DNA from: Terana coerulea
Taxonomy: Eukaryota; Basidiomycota; Agaricomycetes; Polyporales; Phanerochaetaceae
DNA: 64,000 bases
Direction: 5' to 3'
NCBI GenBank assembly: GCA_024811115.1
Contig: JAKOGH010000138.1
Span: 186,001-250,000, forward strand
This document shows, one piece after another, positions 10,486 through 21,395 of the stretch (positions within the stretch are counted from its first letter, which is position 1; every line of letters starts with the position of its first letter). The notes beneath the pieces are model-generated. The model made no database searches, had not been told where the DNA came from, and saw only the letters and a program-made list of their open reading frames with translations. Made by a program: the position numbers and the translations under genes.

Positions 10486-12300
10486 TTAGCAATCTATTTC
10501 TGAACGACTTGCCGTCTTGTCGACCATACGCTGACGCAGTGCCTTCACAGTTTCGGTCTCAATCTCTTCTTCCAACATTTGAGACAGGTCTTCCACTGCT
10601 TTTTCTAAATCGCTAGAGTCCACGGTTATTACCACAGCGTAATTCGTGAGTGCCAAGAGCTGCGTACGCCTGAGTATCTTCAAAGATCTGCTTCTGGTTC
10701 CCGGCCGCCAAGAAGTATGCCATGGCATAAGACCACTTTAAGGTCAGCCGACACGCCGTAAGTTCATCGACAGCCTGCTGCATAAACTTGGACTAGTGCA
10801 TATAGTCAGTTGAGTTGCCATATTTCTAGCGCCTTACCACGTACCTCTATCCATGATAGCTGGGATGTCTCTTGTACCTCCACCATCTTCTCTCCCGTGC
10901 GCTCACACAGCTCTTGATCTAATTTCGAAGACAGTTCGTGGTTGTTGAAGCGGTCGAAGTAAAACAACCACTTCTCGAGGTTCTTCTTTGCTTCGTTCAT
11001 GTTCTCGTCGGGAACCGGCTCCTGCCACGCGTTGCAGATCGCGTTGTTGTAACCGTGGGTTTCCCACTTCTTCATGCACAGCCAGCAGAACTGGAAGTTG
11101 CAATGTCGGCATAGGATTCGACTGTCCTAAATGTCAGCAAAACACTATGCAACACAACCAGTCAACGCACTTGCACCCTCCGTTCTTCTCGATACTATTC
11201 TGGCACTTGGGGCAGCTGCGTGTGTTGGCTTTGATCCACTGCGACGTTCCTGCATCGTCGCGCGCGTTCTTGATCCATGCCGGCACGAGCTTACATATCA
11301 GTGGCCGATGGTCCGAGTCGAACCCGCAGCCAAAGCAGAATGCATGGTTCTTCCCGCATCGCACAGTCGGGACCTCGTTGAGGAGAGATTGCTCTCGACC
11401 GCCGGAGGACGACACAGCCTCCGTGCATCCGGGATGAGGGCAGAAGCGGAGGTTCCCGTTGGCGGTCACATATGACTGGACGAGCAGTTCATTATACCTA
11501 GCGCGTGTCAGTTTAGGTTACGTCCAGACCAAGGCGAATTTCACGCGGGCTTACCGCTCATATGTCTTCCCATCTGCAAGTTGCTTGACAGACGGTTCAT
11601 CCACAGTTGTGGCGCAGCCATCTTGCATGCATTTGAAGAAACACAGGCCTTCCTGCTTAATCTTCGTGTTCACGTACTCTGTCCAGCACGCCGTGCAGAA
11701 CTTGTGTGCACAGCGTAGTTCAAACGTCTCGTCATCTGACGGCGTGTCGCAGCAGATCGCGCAGACGAACTCCGTCTGCGTGTGCAGGCGGGCGCGTTTC
11801 GACGGGCGCGAGGAAATCTCGGGCGACGGCGGGGCGTCGACGGCGTTCTGCGGCTCGCCGACGTCGCGCAGCACGGACTGCGACGACTCGAGGAACTTCT
11901 CGAGCAGGCGGTCCTCGTTCCATCGGAAGTGCTGCAGCAGGATCGATGCTATGGGCGACTACGCGCGGTTAGTCAATGCGGCCACACCGTGGATACTGAG
12001 TAGCACACACCTGCAGCCCAGTGATATTGACCACCTGTTGAATGTCTTTGTTAATCTGGTCTTGGAGAGCTTCGAGCGATAGAGCTTTCGCGTCGGCGAC
12101 GGCGCTCCTCTCCTTTCCCTTGTCTTTCGTAGCTGGGACATCGTAGTCGGACTCGTCCTGTATGAACTCTGAGCATTTAGTGACTATCGTCGGTGGAGGC
12201 CTCCCTGGGGGCGGACCGCCACCACGCTTACCTCGTCGATGCCCGCGTTATCAGAGTCGTACTCGAACGTGTCGCTGCCGTCGTCTGAGTAATCCGACAT
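10486..12300 (-). CDS. Ariadne-type RBR E3 ubiquitin ligase (HHARI-like)
   Basis: Transfers ubiquitin from an E2 to substrates through a Cys-linked intermediate. The acidic N-terminus (MSDYSDDGSDTFEYDSDN) is typical of ariadne proteins. RING1 reads CAICCDTPSDDETFELRCAH, then KFCTACW. An IBR follows (CPHPGCTEAV, CGKNHAFCFGCG). RING2 reads CPKCQNSIEKNGGCNRILC, then RHCNFQFCWLCMKKW, and carries the expected active-site Cys in GGC. The C-terminal ariadne helices end SQMLEEEIETETVKALRQRM. Exons were joined by frame. The intron inside RING2 splits AA|T of the Asn after GGC. Another turns EDTQ into EDTQADLEKAVEDL. No catalytic residue is missing. Start at 12300, stop at 10486. Confidence 0.92.
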
Positions 12301-12787
12301 GGTGGGAGGATGAATACAAGATGAATACGGCGTGTCTGAGCAAGGGCCGCAAGGCCGAGGACCTAGAGCGCCAGGCTACTTACCACGGAGCGCGTATGTA
12401 AGCAATAGTCATTGACTCTGCATTGACCCCGTAAGTAGCCACAGTAAACATTGTATAGCCAAAGTCTATTGGACCTTGTTACGCTCATTACCAGTCACCT
12501 TGCACCACAGACCACAACTCCATGTTCGCGCTCTCAATGCCTCCCCTCCAGCTCTCTTTGATGAGGCACATTACAGCAATATTATGGTAGAATGGTCGAC
12601 TTCCTACAGTGAAAGCCCTCCTTTTTCTTATTGATCTCCGCTTTCAGCATTCCTGGCAATATCTGGCTGGTAGGTGGATACCTTTGACACTCGCGACACC
12701 GGTTCTAGCGAGCCCTCCACTCGTCGCTATCCATGATGTAGTAGCATGATCCATTGTACACGTCACCTGTTCCAGAAAACAGCAGGT
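12301..12787. other. Intergenic, promoter side of the RBR ligase gene
   Basis: It lies between the RBR start and the EMC4 stop, both on the minus strand. I see no coding signal. Confidence 0.55.
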
Positions 12788-13513
12788 CTAAGATATAAAG
12801 CGAATGTGAAGACTGGAATTAGCCTTAGAACAATGCGATTTCTGGAGGCTGAAGACGTAGTTTGCCTCAGCGCTAGCACAACGACAGGTTGAAAGAGTGG
12901 ATTTACTCACCTGCCCACGCGTTTCGAATGCCAGCCAATCTCCAGTACCTGTCGGCAGCAGACCCATTGAACGACATTTCCAGAGACCCAGTGCAAGCGT
13001 GAGGAGGTTGCATAATAGATAGACCACTTTCTGCAGAGCCAATGTCGAGATCGCATTTGGGTTGGGAGCCTGCTTCTTACCCGCCGGCACGGGTGCAAAG
13101 GGTGCAAAGGCTAGAGCACACGCAGTGAGCACGGTACGCGCAGAGAGGGCCCGAACAGAGCCGCACCAGAGTTGATGGCCGCGAGGTTCTTGAACGGGCT
13201 CAAGAGCAGCATGAAGACGATGCCCATGCTGAAGATCTGCACACCGCCGCCGGACATGTACAGCATGAACGCCTGCATGGGCAGCGACTTCGCGGGCGAG
13301 ATGGCGAAGTCCCATGCTCGCTTGTCTTTCAACGTTTCGTAGGACGCCGATACGGTGGAGGACGCTTTGCTCGGCGCGGCCGCTTTAGTCTGCAGTGGAT
13401 GTCTGGTGAGTTGCGGCGACACAGTACGCTGAGTGAAAATGCCGTACCGGTGTGTTGCTAAACCCTGGAGGAGGGGAAGGTGCCGCCATCTGCACAAGTT
13501 CTGCGCTGAACAT
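12788..13513 (-). CDS. EMC4: ER membrane protein complex subunit 4
   Basis: Component of the EMC insertase, which places membrane helices in the ER bilayer. The conserved core is [20 protein letters not shown], followed by [20 protein letters not shown]. After an intron comes [16 protein letters not shown], then [36 protein letters not shown] and LAFETRGQ, all as in DUF1077/EMC4. Two hydrophobic segments are clear. The last exon after the 3' intron encodes a short basic tail, [17 protein letters not shown]. The N-terminus may start at MFSAELVQ (13513), four codons upstream (MYGKMFSA), or at MAAPSPPP eight codons downstream; all are in one frame. Confidence 0.9.
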
Positions 13514-14105
13514 CTTCCCATACATACGTGAAGACTCACTTGGATGCGTCCGTTACTTGTCCCGACATATTGTTGTAACCTCCCTAGTGCTTGGCCCCAG
13601 AAGCAGTTCAGACGTGGTGTTTGTGTGGTCTAGAGCGTGTAAGCCCGAGTTGTAAGGTGTGTATCTGCTTCGCAAACGGCTACGTTCACACTCTGAAGGA
13701 GGATTGGAGTGTGATGTATTGACGTGGAGGTCGTAGTAGTAAGTGAGCGAGGTTGCCGGGCGTCAAAGCTGAAGCGTTTGCCTCGCGAGTGCACTCAGTA
13801 AGTAGTACTGAACTCACCGACTGCCAGTGGCAGGTAATTACTCGTGCTCAAAGGAATTCAATAACAACGTCGCATAAGCACCAATAAAATACGTATACAT
13901 CTATGCAGATAATGTCTGTGCTAGTAAATACAGCATAAGTCGGATACACCTCACTTCTTCCAACGCTACATCATGATACTTATATCCAAGCTACATTTAG
14001 AACGAGCATGCTCGTAGTATAAAGACAAGGATTGACTATCATCCTGTCTGTTTACGGTCAACAACGGAGACTACGAGCATGCGAGAGACAAACCGAGGGG
14101 TCACT
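13514..14105. other. Intergenic region upstream of EMC4
   Basis: It lies between the EMC4 start and the Argonaute stop. It contains AT-rich and TA-rich stretches but nothing I can name. Confidence 0.5.
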
Positions 14106-17100
14106 TCACGCGAAAGTCATACCGTGCAGAATCTGGGGCTGCTTCAGGGCCTTCTTCCACAGGTCCAAGTTGAATTCCCCTTCGCCATCTGTGGACTCGT
14201 CCAGTTCGAGGTTCGCGTCCGGCGCGAAATTGAAGTCCGCCCGAGCACACACACGCTGCAAGACCAGTCAATGGAGCACACTGGAGCAACACGCAAGGAA
14301 CCTACGTCGGCATCTAAGGCTATGGTTAAAGACAGCGCAGAAACAAAGGGGGTATACTACTCACAGTATACAGGAGCGGGTATGGATACCGCGCGCGTGG
14401 CGGCGGCATATACATAGCACAATTCATAGGAGAGCCCTTGCAACCTGTCGAACATATAAGTCAACCTGAGTGGAGTCACGGAGAAGGAATCAAAGTGTAC
14501 TGGTCGGCGCTGAGCTTAGGGTCGTTTCGCAGCACTATATAATGGGCGGGTCTTGATGCTACATAGACTCGGTCAAAAGAGGGTGGCAAGGAGTAGCGTA
14601 GACGTACTGCCGAGAATTCCCGCATGAGATAGCAGGTAGAAGTCCGGATGATGTATGGAATTGACAATAGTGTGGTCTACAACTAACCCCGGAGGGCAGT
14701 TGAGAGCTTTGCCCACGCCCTCCTTACTGATCAATTACCAAATGTTCGACTCATTAGTATCCTGGGGAAGCGGAAGAGACGGTAGGGAAACTTTTCACCT
14801 GCTCTTAGGGAAGAACCGTACATGGTGTCTTGGATAGGTGAGGGAGCGAATCTTCGACCTCAACACAAGTATACGCACCTCTTGCCAACAACGATAAACA
14901 CCAGGTTGATATTCATCTTGAATGGACCGCGGGACGATAGCAGTTCTACAATGCGTCAACGTTACTGTTTTACGAGCTACAGCGAACTTGTCGGTGTGCT
15001 TACCGGTGAGGCTGTCAATCTCATGGTTCAGAACGTGCTGGTACTCCCCTTCCGAAACACCGTCCCGGTAGAAGACGATGGTCTTCGGACTCACCATGTG
15101 CGGTGGTGGTCTGCCCATTTGCTTTGGATCTTGCCCGTTTCTTATCATACTCTCTCTTAACAAATGCTCAACCCGACTGGCAAAGTCTTTGATTGCGTCC
15201 TGTCATCCAGAAGGTAAGTCATCAGAGTAAGATAGTAAGGATGCACAGCCATACGTGCAGCATCTCTGCGAGATCCTCAATGATCTCATGTCGCGGCGTC
15301 TGACAGCGCAAGATAGCTTTGTACTTGGTGTACGTCTCATCGTAAGAATACACTAAGCTCGCGATGGACGGACGATTCTTGACCCCTGGAGCTGGATGGC
15401 TGACGTCACAGCCTGGATTGGTAGAAGGTAAGCGTAGGAACACAGTAGTGAGATAACACGGACGGACCGACGACCATCGCCCTCTCCCTCATCATTGCCT
15501 TCATTAGGTCTGACCGCACAGTCGAGTTAATCCCGTCCGCTGTCTTCGCATTTACTCTGCGGCGTTACACATGTTCAAGCGGGTCTTCTGCGAAATAATA
15601 GATACAGACTTACTTTAGTGCGACGTTGTTGCAGTACTGATCGTTATCGCTATACTTGCGACCTCTCTGCGAAATCTGTCAGCAGCCTACCCGAAAGAAT
15701 AAAAGAATATGAACATACCACACACTGCGTGGGGATCCTTTCCTCTACATCACCCCAATACTTGATCTGTTTACGCAGTGGAGCGGCATTCTCTGGCAGA
15801 ATGGCTACGATGAAACTGGGCTTTTGCACCTCGCCTCTCGTACGTTCATAGACCTTCTGAAGGAGGCGCCTTAGGCTCTGTTTGCGATTTGATAAGTATG
15901 CGTGGCAGGAGTGCGTAGATAACGAACGTCGACTGGCGTTGTCTCTTGGCCCAATATCTCGACTGGTCTCGGATCTTTGAATTCTACAACGTATGTATGA
16001 GAGTGTGAGACTATCAGTTTATAGAGGAAATCGTACGCATGCCTGCTTGTTGCTTGAGTAACGGAATATCAAGTCAACCGAACTACTCACCCAGTTGCAT
16101 CATGTTGTTCAATAATTTCTTGAGAAATCTGTCGACCACATCGCTATTCGCTTTCGGGTCGAAGTTGATGACGGCCCAAACTTGGATATGAGCTCCTTTG
16201 TGAAACCTCTGGCGCATGACGTTCCACACGCCGCTCTGCGCTTGCTACGCGACGAAGCATGTGAGTCTGATGCACCCGAGGCGGCGAGGAAAACCTACCC
16301 TGGCTTCCACGTCCCCATAGTGTACCCGGCGCTGGAGGAAGCACCCGTGCCGCAACCTCCACCATCTTGGTATTGTCCACCACAATTCCAGCACTGTGCA
16401 TGTACGGCGAATTGTTATACTGGAGCTGATCCTGCATCCTACTGGTCAGAATGAACCAAACACACTTCGACGGGATTTACTCACGGGCTTGATGAATGCC
16501 TCCCTGATCATCTTCTTGCGCTCCTCCGGAGGGTGTACCGCATACTTCAAGAATTTATCTGTCTGGTCGCGCTGCAGTGCTTTCTTATACCTCTGTCCTT
16601 CAGGCACATTGCATAGCTCCGCAGGGAAAATGGCGTCGCTCCCTAATCGCACCCCGAACATGTCAGGGTACTGCAAGTGCATCTGGTAAGCCTCCGCGTA
16701 GTGGTCCTGTCGACGCAAGGTGTGGGTCAGACCAGGACAACGGACAGGTGACATAGCAGTCACTTTGATGGATATTTCAGACGTCCCCTTGGTGAACGTT
16801 ATGTAGCCCGCTCTCCTCACGAGGGCAGTGATCCTCCGCGGGTTGCCGCCGCGACTTGGAGTCGCTTCAAGCCCTACTAAGTAACGGCTGAGCTGCCGGA
16901 ATTTATCTTCCTGTTGGCATAGGGAAACGACGTCTCTGGCACTCCTGGCCCCGAGAAACTGGCCTGCAACCTCATGGAGCTTGCCTCCGGGGTAGCTGCA
17001 AGTGGAAAAGTCAGGGATGAGCATTAACCGTAGAATCAAAGCTCACAAAGCTGCAGTAGTTGTGTCCACGTTGACAATGTATCTTCCCAAGACTGGGCGC

Positions 17101-18397
17101 ACGCTCCTGTGAAACAACGTCATGATTTTAGCGAATGATGAGTGACTCTGTTCACAACTTACTGGAAAATGCCGGGCACAGAGAGAATGCCGCCGCCAAT
17201 GGATACGCCACGCTGTATGAGGAAGAACGATTTCGCATGCGGAGAAAAATTGTGCTGGCTGAAAGAAGACTCAGGTCAGTGTACGAACCTAGCCAAAGTG
17301 AAGACACAAAGTGAATACATGTGAGGGGCGGACGTGAGGGCAGTTTGCAGTATCGTCACTGGCTTCTGGTCACGGAGTCCTTGCGCAGCAATAACCGCGT
17401 CAGCAGCTGGCGTTGTCAGTTGGAGAAAGTCGCTGAGGAAATAAACCGTTGAGTTGAGGCAATAGGCGGGGGAAGACGGTGTGCATTCACTTCGGCGTTA
17501 TTTCTCCAGCGCGTTTGAGGGTTACCTGGAAGACAGTCTTCCGGTCTCTGCCTAACATTGGATCAACAAGTTCGACCTCGAACTATTCATGGGTGTCAGC
17601 TATGGTGCAACTTTATGGCGCAGCATCACCTCATGCAAAGGCAAGTCCAAAGCAGGGTTGCTAAGGCTGTTGCAGGGGCGCAGTAGTCTTTTGTCATAAG
17701 ACAGCGAAAAATGCCACGAAAGCGTGCAACAGCGCTGCAGCCATAGCATCCCCCGTTTTGTTACCTGTTTAAGGAGCTTGTTGCAGGAGCAGGTGCCCGT
17801 GAGAGAGCGTGTTAATCCTTGTTTGGCTCCTGCAACAAAGTCCTCAAACAAATGATGTCCCACAACAGCTCGAGAGCTGCCGCAAGACATCCTATTTTTG
17901 GCTCCTGTGATAAGTTCCTACAACAGACCCTGCAACATGCAAAAAGGCCGCTTTGAGCTTCCCTATAAGACTGACATTGCTGCTCCTGTTACGCTCTTGA
18001 TCCCTTCCTTGAGGCCAGAAGAGATTCTTCGCGCCGTCGTAAAGTGCACGGGATGAGAAAACTTTGGAATACTGGTCTTGCATAGCTTCAATGATGCGGG
18101 TATATCTACGACCGGCCTCCAGCACTTTGTCGCCGCGGACTCCCAGAGGGAAGTTTGGCATCCTTCTGGGTGATCACTGTGCGCGGTTGGTATAAGGACC
18201 AGAGTACGTCACGACTGAACGGACAAGACACGACTCACCAACTGGTGTATTTCAGAATTGTAAAACGTTAGAAGTCACTCGAGGTTTTGAAATGGCGTTT
18301 GCTTACCGTCGTAGTGAATGATCGCAACTTTGGGTAGCTGCGTGATCGCGAACGAGTTAGTGTCGACGACGAGCCTCTGGCCCCGTGTACCCTGCAT
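14106..18397 (-). CDS. Argonaute, slicer-competent
   Basis: RNA-silencing effector that binds small RNAs and cleaves targets. Domains in order: N domain (LVVDTNSFAITQLPKVAIIH; ALYDGAKNLFWP; FEVELVDPMLG), linker 1 (FFLIQRGVSIGGG, SVRPVLGRYIVNVD), PAZ (LVRRAGYITFTKG, YPDMFGVRLGSDAIFPAELC), MID (QYNNSPYMHSAGIVVDN; SFIVAILPENAAPLRKQIKY) and PIWI. The slicer residues are visible: Asp in GCDVSHPAPG, Glu in RHEIIEDL, Asp in FYRDGVSEG and Asp in YYADRVCARA. IVVGKRHHVRFFP is intact. There are about twenty exons. One is an 8-nt microexon carrying the last catalytic Asp. A 315-nt intron-like insertion with inverted repeats interrupts the N domain. The start at 18397 (MQGTRGQRL) gives an unusually short N-terminus, so an upstream exon may be missing. 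The C-terminus ends HGMTFA. Confidence 0.92.
14306..14313 (-). other. 8-nt microexon encoding the fourth slicer residue of Argonaute
   Basis: The exon ATGCCGAC on the minus strand has an acceptor (ccttag) and a donor (gtaggt). It joins TATACT upstream to CGTGTGTGTGC downstream, giving Tyr-Tyr-Ala-Asp-Arg-Val-Cys. Its Asp aligns with His807 of human AGO2. Skipping it breaks the frame. Confidence 0.85.
17661..17975. repeat. Intron-like insertion in Argonaute with inverted TTGCAGGAGC motifs
   Basis: About 315 nt separate two clear N-domain exon parts, whereas other introns here are near 55 nt. The stretch holds repeated ttgcaggag and ctcctgcaa strings. The pair at 17777-17790 and 17826-17838 could form a 13-bp stem. 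A donor-like gtcagt reads leftward from 17975 and an acceptor-like cttag ends at 17661 on the minus strand. This pair does not preserve frame, so the exact splice sites are unknown. It looks like a small non-autonomous element or an expanded intron. Confidence 0.5.
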
Positions 18398-19026
18398 GTT
18401 CGGGCTCGTCTCAGACAACGACGCTGAGTGCGCAAAAGGACGTCTATGCTTGCCGAAGTTTCGGCGAGGAGATGGGGGAAGAGAAGAGAGTTCCCCGGCG
18501 GCGCGAACCCACGAAGACTAGTTATAATCGATTTCCAGTTCCCCGCATGCGTGGGAAACCCTTGTTTGAGTCGTCCAAACGTTCAATAACGCCGCCACCT
18601 CTCCGTCTCATGTCAACGCGGTTCATATAAATTGTGGGAAACGGGGAACAGCCTTGAGCACCGCATGAGCGAATACAATAATATGTAAGAGCCTCAGACA
18701 GAGCAGCATAAATCCACCAAAGACCTGCCACTAGCGCCTAGCGATAGCAACGTAGGCGCTCAGGTGCAGGTCGAAGGCGTGGACATGGATATCAGAGTCG
18801 TCGTGAATAACCTTCACAGAAATAGAGCCTGAGGAAGAGCAAAAGGCAACCCACACACTGTGCCACCATCATGGTATACCACTTGTATAAGATACAATTC
18901 ATATCCATGGCGACGCTTTGTTCAAGCCTGGTAATAACGTAACTTTAACAAGCTGATCCTAAGGTGCGGAAGGTGTAACGTGCTTACCAACTAGGAGTCC
19001 ATCCATCTAGCATTTGTACATCTGCC
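18398..19026. other. Intergenic region upstream of Argonaute
   Basis: It should include the Argonaute promoter and the 3' flank of the senescence-domain gene. A first Argonaute exon may hide here. I could not find one with a convincing start. Confidence 0.45.
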
Positions 19027-20687
19027 TCACGCTGCAGAAGGAACATTTCTCTTAGAACCTGCTACCCGCGCTTTGATAAACTCCTTGCCCGCCCTCTTCA
19101 CCAGCGCGCGGCGGGCAAACCCTTTCATATCGACATATACAAGCACAACGTTGCGGGCTGTGTGCGTAGCAAGGCGTGTTGAATGCTGTGCTTCCTGACC
19201 ATATCTAGCGAACGGCGGTCAATAGGGTAACTCCGCCACGACGCAGGAAATGGACGCACTTGTGTCCCACGGCTGCACCTAAACTCTCGCTACCGACCTC
19301 GAAGACCCGTCTCGCAGAGTCATCCAAAGTCGTGATGATGAGATTAGCAGATATGAGGAGCTTGTCCTTCCTCCCAAGCGGCTTGCCGGCACCCTCTGGA
19401 ACTTCTTCCACTGCAGGGGGAGCAGCCGCCTTCTCGGAAGTCGATGGTTGTGGCCGGTGTCTAGGTTGGTAAGTCTTATATAGCGGAGGCGGCCCTTGTG
19501 GCGTGGGAGATCGGGATGGCGTGCCCGCAGCACTGAGAGAGGTCGGAGTGCTCGATGATGATGCTTTGGCCTTCGGCGTGCCTCCCATTGCGCGCGCGAT
19601 CACGCTTCCAACCATATCAGCGGCACGGGAACTTGCCGCTTGGGCATGGCCACTAATAACGTGTGCACGAGCGAGAGCAGAAGGGGAGGAAGATGAAGGG
19701 GATGGCGACGGAGAATTAGCACCTGAAGGCGGTTTAGGGCTCCCTGGAACTGTGTGGTTAATGTAGTAATTTGATGCGGAAGTAAGCCCAGAGACAAGAA
19801 GAGAGGTGGATCCCGAGATCGCTTGACTATTCGATGGCATGAGCTATGTCCAATAACTGAATGGTATCGCACACGCACCTGACGAGCGTAGCACTCTTCA
19901 TGACCCAATCTCGCTCTTCAGGTGGAACCACGCTGACGATCACATCCCTTGCCTCCTTTAACTCAGGGCCCTCGGCACCCAGCTCCTTCACTCCTGTACA
20001 CGCATCGTACATATCCGGCCCCATCTCCAACACGACCGCATCCGACGCCTTGGCCTCACCCGGGAGGCTGGGGTCTTCATGAATATTCAGCGACGGCGGG
20101 AGTTCTCCAAGTACATCGCCGGTTGACTCATCCATAAGCACCAGGCGACCGCGGAGGCCAGCATCTTCGACCGGCTTGGCCTGCTCGACGTTTGCCTTGA
20201 TGTTGCCTTGGTGCTCGTGCTCGTACGCCGGTGGCTGAGGGGACACTGGGCGCGTTGACCGTGCTGGTAGAGGTGGCGGTACAGATTTCACGTCTGCGGA
20301 CTCTTCAGACCACGACAGTTCCGCATACTGCGTGAGCAAGTGGTCGAAAGTCTCTATATCTTCTGCCACGTGCGGTAGGTCCTCGGTGGGAGGTGGGATG
20401 ATGAGTTGCGTGGTCGTCTCCTGATCGCGTGCATCCAGCCCACTCTTCTCTCCAGCAGCTGGCGTAAAGGAGTATGTTCGCTGTCCGCTACGCGAGATGA
20501 CGAGTGTGACTGGACTTCCATTTGCAAGCTTGACGGTGCGCGAGCCCAGGTGAAAGACAATCGTTAATGGAGCCTCGGGATTTGGTACTCCGCTGTCCGA
20601 GACACATTCTAAAGCTAGCGGGCCTGTCTCAACAGCCGTGTTCGTGCGAAGAGAGACATTGGGAAGGGTGAGGAGAGTGAAGGACAT
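19027..20687 (-). CDS. Senescence-domain (spartin-like) protein
   Basis: Fungal member of the senescence/spartin family, whose animal and plant relatives associate with lipid droplets or membranes; a specific fungal role is not known to me. The N-terminal half (from MSFTLLTLPNVSLRTNT) is a folded region with RTVKLANGSPVTLVISRSG. A Pro-rich linker follows (SVPPPLPARSTRP). The second half carries the senescence domain: ALARAHVISGHAQAASSRAA, then KDKLLISANLIITTLDDSAR, RVFEVGSESLGAAVGHKYG, and a C-terminal TARNVVLVYVDMKGFARRAL ending AGKEFIKARVAGS. Two introns are evident, near 19841-19870 and at about 19201-19262. The stop TGA is at 19027-19029. It lies downstream of eEF3 on the same strand, with its own 700-nt spacer. 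Confidence 0.82.
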
Positions 20688-21395
20688 GGTGGTAGGTGGG
20701 CAAGGGTGTGTGGCTGTGGTTCAAGCTTGGCTGTGGTGCCAACGGGCTGGTGGAGCTCGTCATAGCTGGGATATTCGCCACATGGATTGAGCCAAAACCC
20801 ATCCTGGTGCATACATCCGCCAAAATATTTCCACGTAAAGAGCGCAAGCATAGAGCACGGCAAACGAAGGTGCATGGTAGAAGATGAAGCTGTGACAGAA
20901 GTCGCCTGGTGCCTTCAAAGCTCAAGCCAAGTAGCAGAGACGCCCGAGTCTTTGGGCTGTGTTTGTTAGTGTTTGGTTGTACCATTGTGGCGTCGGCGAC
21001 GAAGAAGAGTAGATATTCAGTACTCGAGTCTCACAGTTGTGAATAAATGAAGGAGAATATATGCAAAACCGCTTTTGTCCTCTTCGGGCTTGATGTTGTT
21101 CAAGCGGCGAGCAGAAACTTGTGTTGGCCGTCAAACGAGAGACCTGACAAAGCCGAGTGAGAAAGCGCAGCAGACAGGCCGGTTAAGTAGACTCGTTCTG
21201 CGATCACGTCGCACCACAGATGAGGATACAAGAACAGAGGCAGATTCATTAATGTAAATATAGGTGGATACACAGTACAGAGGCTCATACAAGTACGACC
21301 GAAACGTCCTGAGATACAACAGACGACAACACGACGATCCTATGCGAATGAAGACAAGAGAGCAAACGAAGAACGACGACGAAGGGGCCAACAGA
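20688..21395. other. Intergenic spacer between eEF3 and the senescence-domain gene
   Basis: It holds the eEF3 3' flank, including one copy of the 27-nt shared element at 21157-21183, and the promoter of the senescence-domain gene. No further gene is visible. Confidence 0.55.
21157..21183 (-). repeat. 27-nt element, copy downstream of eEF3
   Basis: On the minus strand it reads accggcctgtctgctgcgct and on to tttctcac. It matches 25 of 27 positions of the element at 34092-34118. It starts 213 nt after the eEF3 stop codon, in the sense orientation of that gene. Confidence 0.75.

Noticed and set aside
10600..10680. Frame change near the end of the RBR ligase gene
   Set aside because: A 50-60-nt intron (gtacgc to ctctag) restores EDTQADLEKAVEDL, matching the ariadne family.
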